64,000 bases of DNA from Caulobacter mirabilis (GTDB taxonomy: Bacteria; Pseudomonadota; Alphaproteobacteria; Caulobacterales; Caulobacteraceae): assembly GCF_002749615.1 (NCBI RefSeq), contig NZ_CP024201.1, positions 1,798,001 to 1,862,000 of the forward strand, given 5' to 3'. Numbering within the stretch: position 1 is the first letter of the stretch; each line of letters begins with the position of its first letter. Under the pieces are notes generated by a model. That model did not search any database. It was not told where the DNA came from and saw only the letters and a list, made by a program, of their open reading frames with translations. Position numbers and translations under genes: made by a program. Positions 59,810-64,000 of this stretch are shown here, piece after piece.

Positions 59810-61663
59810 ATGCCCGCCCTGCGCTCCAGAACCTCGACCCACGGCCGCAACATGGCCGGCGCCCGCGGCCTATGGCGCGCCACCGGCATGAAGGACTCCG
59901 ACTTCGGCAAGCCGATCATCGCCGTGGCCAACAGCTTCACCCAGTTCGTGCCCGGCCACGTCCACCTGAAGGACCTGGGCCAGCTGGTCGCCCGCGAGAT
60001 CGAGGCCGCCGGCGGCGTCGCCAAGGAATTCAACACCATCGCCGTCGACGACGGCATCGCGATGGGCCATGGCGGCATGCTCTATTCGCTGCCCAGCCGC
60101 GAGCTGATCGCCGACAGCGTCGAGTACATGGTCAACGCCCACTGCGCCGACGCCATGGTCTGCATCTCCAACTGCGACAAGATCACGCCCGGCATGCTGA
60201 TGGCGGCCATGCGGCTGAACATCCCGGTGGTGTTCGTCTCGGGCGGGCCTATGGAGGCCGGCAAGGTCCAGGTGAAGGGCGAGATCCGCGCCCTCGACCT
60301 GGTCGACGCCATGGTCGTGGCCGCCGACGACAGGTACTCGGACGAAGAGGTCGCCGCGATCGAGAAGGCCGCCTGTCCGACCTGCGGCTCCTGCTCCGGC
60401 ATGTTCACCGCCAACTCGATGAACTGCCTGACCGAGGCCCTGGGCCTGTCGCTGCCCGGCAACGGCTCGGTCCTGGCCACGCACGCCGACCGCGAGGCGC
60501 TGTTCAAGGAGGCGGGGCGGCTGGTCGTCGACCTGACCCAGCGGTGGTACGAGCAGGACGACGCCACGGCCCTGCCGCGGGGCATCGCCACCCGGGCGGC
60601 GTTTGAGAACGCCATGAGCCTGGACATCGCCATGGGCGGCTCGACCAACACCGTGCTGCACCTGCTGGCCGCGGCCCAGGAGGGCGGCGTCGACTTCGGC
60701 ATGGCCGACATCGACCGGCTGTCGCGCCGCGTTCCGTGCCTGTCCAAGGTCGCCCCGGCCAAGAGCGACGTGCATATGGAAGACGTCCACCGCGCCGGCG
60801 GCGTGATGGCCATCCTCGGCGAGCTGGAGAAGGGCGGCCTCATCGACGCGTCCCAGCCGACCGTCCACGCCGCCACCCTGGGCGAGGCCCTGGCCCGCTG
60901 GGACATCGGCCGCACCAACAGCCAGGTCGCGCAGGAGTTCTTCCGCGCGGCGCCGGGCGGCAAGCCGACCCAGGTCGCCTTCAGCCAGGCGGCGCGCTGG
61001 GAGAACCTCGACCTGGATCGCGAGGCGGGCGTGATCCGCTCGGTCGAGCATCCGTTCTCGAAGGACGGCGGCCTGGCCGTGCTGTTCGGCAACCTGGCCC
61101 CCGAGGGCTGTATCGTGAAGACGGCCGGGGTCGACGAGTCGATCCTGACCTTCACTGGCCCGGCGCGCGTCTACGAAAGCCAGGAGGACGCGGTCAGCGG
61201 CATCCTGGGCGGCAAGGTCAAGGCCGGCGAGGTGGTGGTCATCCGCTACGAGGGCCCCAAGGGCGGGCCGGGCATGCAGGAGATGCTCTACCCGACCACC
61301 TACCTGAAATCGAAGGGGCTGGGCGCGGCCTGCGCCCTGGTCACCGACGGCCGCTTCTCGGGCGGCACCTCGGGCCTGTCGATCGGCCACGTCTCGCCGG
61401 AAGCGGGCGAGGGCGGCCTGATCGCGCTGGTCGAGACCGGCGATCCGATCGTCATCGACATCCCGGGTCGCGGCATCCGCCTGGATCTGCCCGAGGCGGT
61501 GATCGCCGAGCGCCGCGCGGCCATGCTGGCCCGGGGCAAGGACGCCTGGAAGCCGCTCGATCGCCAGCGCGAGGTCAGTCCGGCCCTGCGCGCCTACGCC
61601 GCCATGACCACCAACGCCGCCAAGGGCGCGGTGCGCGACGTCAGCCAGGTGGAGCGGGGGTAG
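59810..61663 (+). CDS. ilvD: Dihydroxy-acid dehydratase
   Basis: Converts dihydroxy acids to 2-oxo acids in valine and isoleucine synthesis, using an Fe-S cluster. The 617-residue protein has [72 protein letters not shown], and near the C-terminus [18 protein letters not shown]. Length and these cluster-ligand regions match E. coli-type IlvD. It is oxygen-sensitive in many bacteria. It is divergent from the IlvR-like gene. An inverted-repeat element begins 15 bases after the stop. Confidence 0.97.
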   Translation: MPALRSRTSTHGRNMAGARGLWRATGMKDSDFGKPIIAVANSFTQFVPGHVHLKDLGQLVAREIEAAGGVAKEFNTIAVDDGIAMGHGGMLYSLPSRELIADSVEYMVNAHCADAMVCISNCDKITPGMLMAAMRLNIPVVFVSGGPMEAGKVQVKGEIRALDLVDAMVVAADDRYSDEEVAAIEKAACPTCGSCSGMFTANSMNCLTEALGLSLPGNGSVLATHADREALFKEAGRLVVDLTQRWYEQDDATALPRGIATRAAFENAMSLDIAMGGSTNTVLHLLAAAQEGGVDFGMADIDRLSRRVPCLSKVAPAKSDVHMEDVHRAGGVMAILGELEKGGLIDASQPTVHAATLGEALARWDIGRTNSQVAQEFFRAAPGGKPTQVAFSQAARWENLDLDREAGVIRSVEHPFSKDGGLAVLFGNLAPEGCIVKTAGVDESILTFTGPARVYESQEDAVSGILGGKVKAGEVVVIRYEGPKGGPGMQEMLYPTTYLKSKGLGAACALVTDGRFSGGTSGLSIGHVSPEAGEGGLIALVETGDPIVIDIPGRGIRLDLPEAVIAERRAAMLARGKDAWKPLDRQREVSPALRAYAAMTTNAAKGAVRDVSQVERG

Positions 61664-61678
61664 GCTAAGCTCCGTCTG

Positions 61679-61773
61679 TCCCGGCGGAGGCCGGGATCCA
61701 GATCGAGGGGCGTCGACTTTCGGCGCGACCCGCAGTTCGGCGGCTGAACCTGGGTCCCGGCCTTCGCCGGGAT
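61679..61773. repeat. Inverted-repeat element, family B copy 4
   Basis: Arms TCCCGGCGGAGGCCGGGATC (continuing CAG) and CTGGGTCCCGGCCTTCGCCG (continuing GGA) are inverted around 48 bases, directly after ilvD. Two mismatches separate the arms. With copies 1-3, every family B element follows a gene end by 15-50 bases. Confidence 0.7.
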
Positions 61774-61936
61774 GCACGGGTTAGGGGGCGGCCGTCCCCT
61801 TCGCTCCACCATTGCGAGAAATTTTTGCGACAGGCTCTCGCATAACGATTGTCGCCGAACGGCGTTGCCCTCATAGCTAGCATCCGTGGCGGAGTCGCCG
61901 ATGGCGCGCGACTCCCGACGGCCTGGGGAGGGCGGC

Positions 61937-63673
61937 ATGGATCTCGATGTGGCGGTGATCGGCGGCGGGTGCTCGGGGACCTACAGCGCCTGGCGACTGC
62001 AGCAGGAAGTCGGGGCGGACCAGAAGATCGCCCTGTTCGAGTACAGCGACCGCATCGGCGGGCGGCTCTATTCGGTGACCGTGCCGGGGGTGCCGCACGT
62101 GAAGGCCGAGCTGGGCGGGATGCGCTTCATCCCCGACCAGCACATCATGGTCGCCGACCTGGTCAGCCATCTGGGGCTGGAGACCCGCGACTTCCCGATG
62201 GGCGCGCCGGCGCCGGTGGGGTCGAACTGCAACCTCTTCTACCTGCGCGGACGGCACTTCCGGCTGCATGAGTTGAGCGACCCGGACAAGGTGCCCTACA
62301 ACCTCGCCTGGTCGGAGCGCGGCCTGGGACCGACCAACCTCCAGGTCCAGGCGATGAACAACCTGTACCCGAACTTCGGCTCGCTCAGCCTGTGCGACCA
62401 GATGAAGGTCAAGGTGTTCGGCAAGCCGATCTGGAAGTACGGCTTCTGGAACCTGATGTTCCGCGTGCTGTCCAACGAGGGCTATCAGTTCATGCGCGAC
62501 GCCGGCGGCTACGACGCCAACGTCGCCAACGCCAGCGCCGTGACCCAGCTGCCCGCCACCGAATACAGCGACGACACCAAGTTCCTGTGCCTGCGCGACG
62601 GCTTCGAGCAGCTGCCGATCACCCTGGCCAAGCAGTTCAACGAGCAGTTCGACGGCAAGCTGGCCAAGGGCAAGCGGGTCTACATGAACCACCGGCTGGA
62701 GGAGATCATCGTCGGGGACGGGGAATATCCCTACACCCTGATCTTCCGCCCGACGGAGACCCGGGAGGCCAAGACCTACATCCTCGAGGACGAGGACACG
62801 ACGCGGGTCCGCTGCAAGAAGCTGATCCTGGGCCTGCCGCGCCGGTCGCTGGAGCTGATCAAGAGCACGCTCTTCGACGACCCCTGGCTGAAGAAGAACC
62901 TCGACTCGGTCCTGATCCAGAGCGCCTTCAAGCTGTTCCTGGCCTACGAGAGCCCCTGGTGGCGGTCGCTGGGTCTGGTCGCCGGGCGGGCGGTCACCGA
63001 CCTGCCGGTGCGCCAGGTCTACTACTTCGGCACCGAGGCCGAGCAGGAGGGCGGCTATCCCTTCCTCAACTCGCTGCTGATGGCGACCTACAACGACATC
63101 TCGACCGTGCCGTTCTGGAAGGGGCTGGAGGTCGCCAAGGACGACGTGGCCGCCCAGTACAAGGGCTACATGCCGGCCTGCATGGAGCCGGGCGTGACCG
63201 ATCCGATGCCGGTGACGCCGTTCCCCGCCAGCGCCGAGATGGTCCAGGTCGCCAACCTGCAGGTGGCCACGGTCCACGCCCTGCCGGAGATCCCGAACCC
63301 CTATTCGGCCGTCTATCACAGCTGGAACGAGGACCCGTACGGCGGCGGCTGGCACGAGTGGAAGGCCGGCTACCGCCTCGACGAGATCATGTGCCGGATG
63401 CGCAAGCCGATCCCGGACCAGGACGTTCACATCGTCGGGGAGGCCTATTCCTACGGCCAGGGCTGGGTCGAGGGCGCGCTCGACACCGCCGAGTCGATGC
63501 TGCAGGACTTCTTCGGCCTGAAGCCGCCGAAGTGGCTCGATCCCAGCTATCAGCTGATGCCCAACCCCTGTCCCGGCTGCGGCGATCTGGACGGCTGCGT
63601 CGAATGCTGGAACGCCGACCAGTCCCTGCCGTCGATGACGCCCAACTGCCTCGCCCCGGTCGAGGAGGGCTGA
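61937..63673 (+). CDS. FAD-dependent amine oxidoreductase with a cysteine-rich tail
   Basis: A 578-residue flavoprotein of the amine-oxidase superfamily. It opens MDLDVAVIGGGCSGTYSAW (FAD-binding fold), then ALFEYSDRIGGRLYSVTVPG and ELGGMRFIPDQHIMV. At the C-terminus VHIVGEAYSYGQGWVEGALD contacts FAD. An unusual tail (545-571) carries CPGC, then CVEC and a last Cys, which could bind zinc or an Fe-S cluster. Relatives oxidise amino acids or amines to imines/2-oxo acids. The next gene, 2 bases on, is a 2-oxo-acid decarboxylase relative. ATG 61937 is the family start; earlier ATGs add 17 unlike residues. Confidence 0.85.
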   Translation: MDLDVAVIGGGCSGTYSAWRLQQEVGADQKIALFEYSDRIGGRLYSVTVPGVPHVKAELGGMRFIPDQHIMVADLVSHLGLETRDFPMGAPAPVGSNCNLFYLRGRHFRLHELSDPDKVPYNLAWSERGLGPTNLQVQAMNNLYPNFGSLSLCDQMKVKVFGKPIWKYGFWNLMFRVLSNEGYQFMRDAGGYDANVANASAVTQLPATEYSDDTKFLCLRDGFEQLPITLAKQFNEQFDGKLAKGKRVYMNHRLEEIIVGDGEYPYTLIFRPTETREAKTYILEDEDTTRVRCKKLILGLPRRSLELIKSTLFDDPWLKKNLDSVLIQSAFKLFLAYESPWWRSLGLVAGRAVTDLPVRQVYYFGTEAEQEGGYPFLNSLLMATYNDISTVPFWKGLEVAKDDVAAQYKGYMPACMEPGVTDPMPVTPFPASAEMVQVANLQVATVHALPEIPNPYSAVYHSWNEDPYGGGWHEWKAGYRLDEIMCRMRKPIPDQDVHIVGEAYSYGQGWVEGALDTAESMLQDFFGLKPPKWLDPSYQLMPNPCPGCGDLDGCVECWNADQSLPSMTPNCLAPVEEG

Positions 63674-63675
63674 CC

Positions 63676-64000
63676 ATGGCCAAGATGACCGTCGCCCAGT
63701 ACCTCGTCGATCGCCTCGTCGAGGTCGGGCTGGGCCACCTGTTCGCGGTGCCCGGCGACTACGCCTCGCCGTTCCTGGAGGCGCTCGACGCCACGCCGGG
63801 GATCGTCCGGGTGCCCAACATCAACGAGCTGGGCAGCGGCTACGCCGCCGACGGCTACGCCCGTTTCAAGGGCGTCGGCGCCGCCTGCGTGCAGTACGGG
63901 GTTGGGACCTTCAGCGCCCTGAACTGCGCGGCCGGCTCCTGGGTCGAGCGGGTGCCGGTGGCGATCATCTCGGCCAGCCCCTCGACCAGGGGCCGGTTCC
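63676..64000 (+). CDS. Thiamine-diphosphate 2-oxo acid decarboxylase, N-terminal part
   Basis: Cut by the window end; 108 codons are visible. MTVAQYLVDRLVEVGLGHLF and AVPGDYASPFLEALDA begin the pyrimidine-binding domain of the pyruvate/indolepyruvate decarboxylase group. The catalytic Glu lies in NINELGSGYAADGYARFKG, and VQYGVGTFSALNCAAGSWVE follows. The ATG at 63676 is 2 bases after the stop of the amine oxidase (GGAGGGC upstream), so the two form an operon. It would decarboxylate a 2-oxo acid to an aldehyde. Whether the acid is indolepyruvate, phenylpyruvate or another cannot be said. Confidence 0.8.
   Translation, partial: MAKMTVAQYLVDRLVEVGLGHLFAVPGDYASPFLEALDATPGIVRVPNINELGSGYAADGYARFKGVGAACVQYGVGTFSALNCAAGSWVERVPVAIISASPSTRGRF

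Overview
The window looks like chromosomal DNA of a Caulobacteraceae-type alphaproteobacterium (Caulobacter / Phenylobacterium relatives). The grounds are very high G+C coding sequence, a fliX gene divergent from a flgI-cheL-flbY operon, the order pcm-like / tolC / popZ / valS, a cysteine-poor DksA, and a LysR gene divergent from ilvD. I see no prophage, integrase, IS transposase or CRISPR array. The accessory content is intergenic inverted-repeat families and two broken genes.

Layout. 1-3.1 kb: the end of a ParA-like ATPase, then late flagellar basal-body genes (flbY, cheL, flgI on minus; fliX on plus). 3.2-5.5 kb: dksA, a small NTF2-like protein, gltX. 5.6-10.4 kb: a multicopper oxidase facing a LytTR regulator with its membrane partner, a small secreted protein, a LOG-family hydrolase. 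10.4-19 kb: lipoprotein plus Atm1-type ABC exporter, an RND pump operon, a glyoxalase-like/SDR pair. 19-23 kb: Fur-box siderophore-interacting protein, Ogt, LysE exporter, tRNA-Asn, universal stress protein, DUF1353 protein, tRNA-Cys. 23.2-28.9 kb: pcm-like, TolC, PopZ, ValS. 29-37.4 kb: acyl-CoA synthetase plus an unknown coupled gene, a frameshifted MerR gene, MFS transporter, two amidases, class II aldolase. 37.2-45.5 kb: a barrel-like exported protein, a second RND pair, an AceE-like thiamine enzyme. 45.2-48.9 kb: NTF2-like protein, lipoprotein cytochrome c, alpha/beta hydrolase, ArfB, DUF805, DUF188, tRNA-Thr. 49.1-53.1 kb: potFGHI polyamine importer whose potH carries an in-frame amber codon. 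53.2-57.4 kb: a TonB receptor under a Zur-like palindrome, then metG. 57.7-64 kb: serine hydrolase, ilvR-like LysR and ilvD, and at the edge a flavin amine oxidase followed by a thiamine-dependent decarboxylase (cut by the window end).

Themes. Metal homeostasis recurs (Fur-box SIP, Zur-box receptor, Atm1-type exporter, multicopper oxidase). Many genes are coupled by ATGA or TGATG overlaps. Four of the eight convergent protein-gene pairs end on a shared CTAG. At least two families of inverted-repeat elements sit at gene ends (two and four copies). No obviously new defence or mobile system is visible. The least explained items are the amine oxidase/decarboxylase pair, the potH amber codon, the unknown gene coupled to the acyl-CoA synthetase, and the LytTR/membrane-protein pair.
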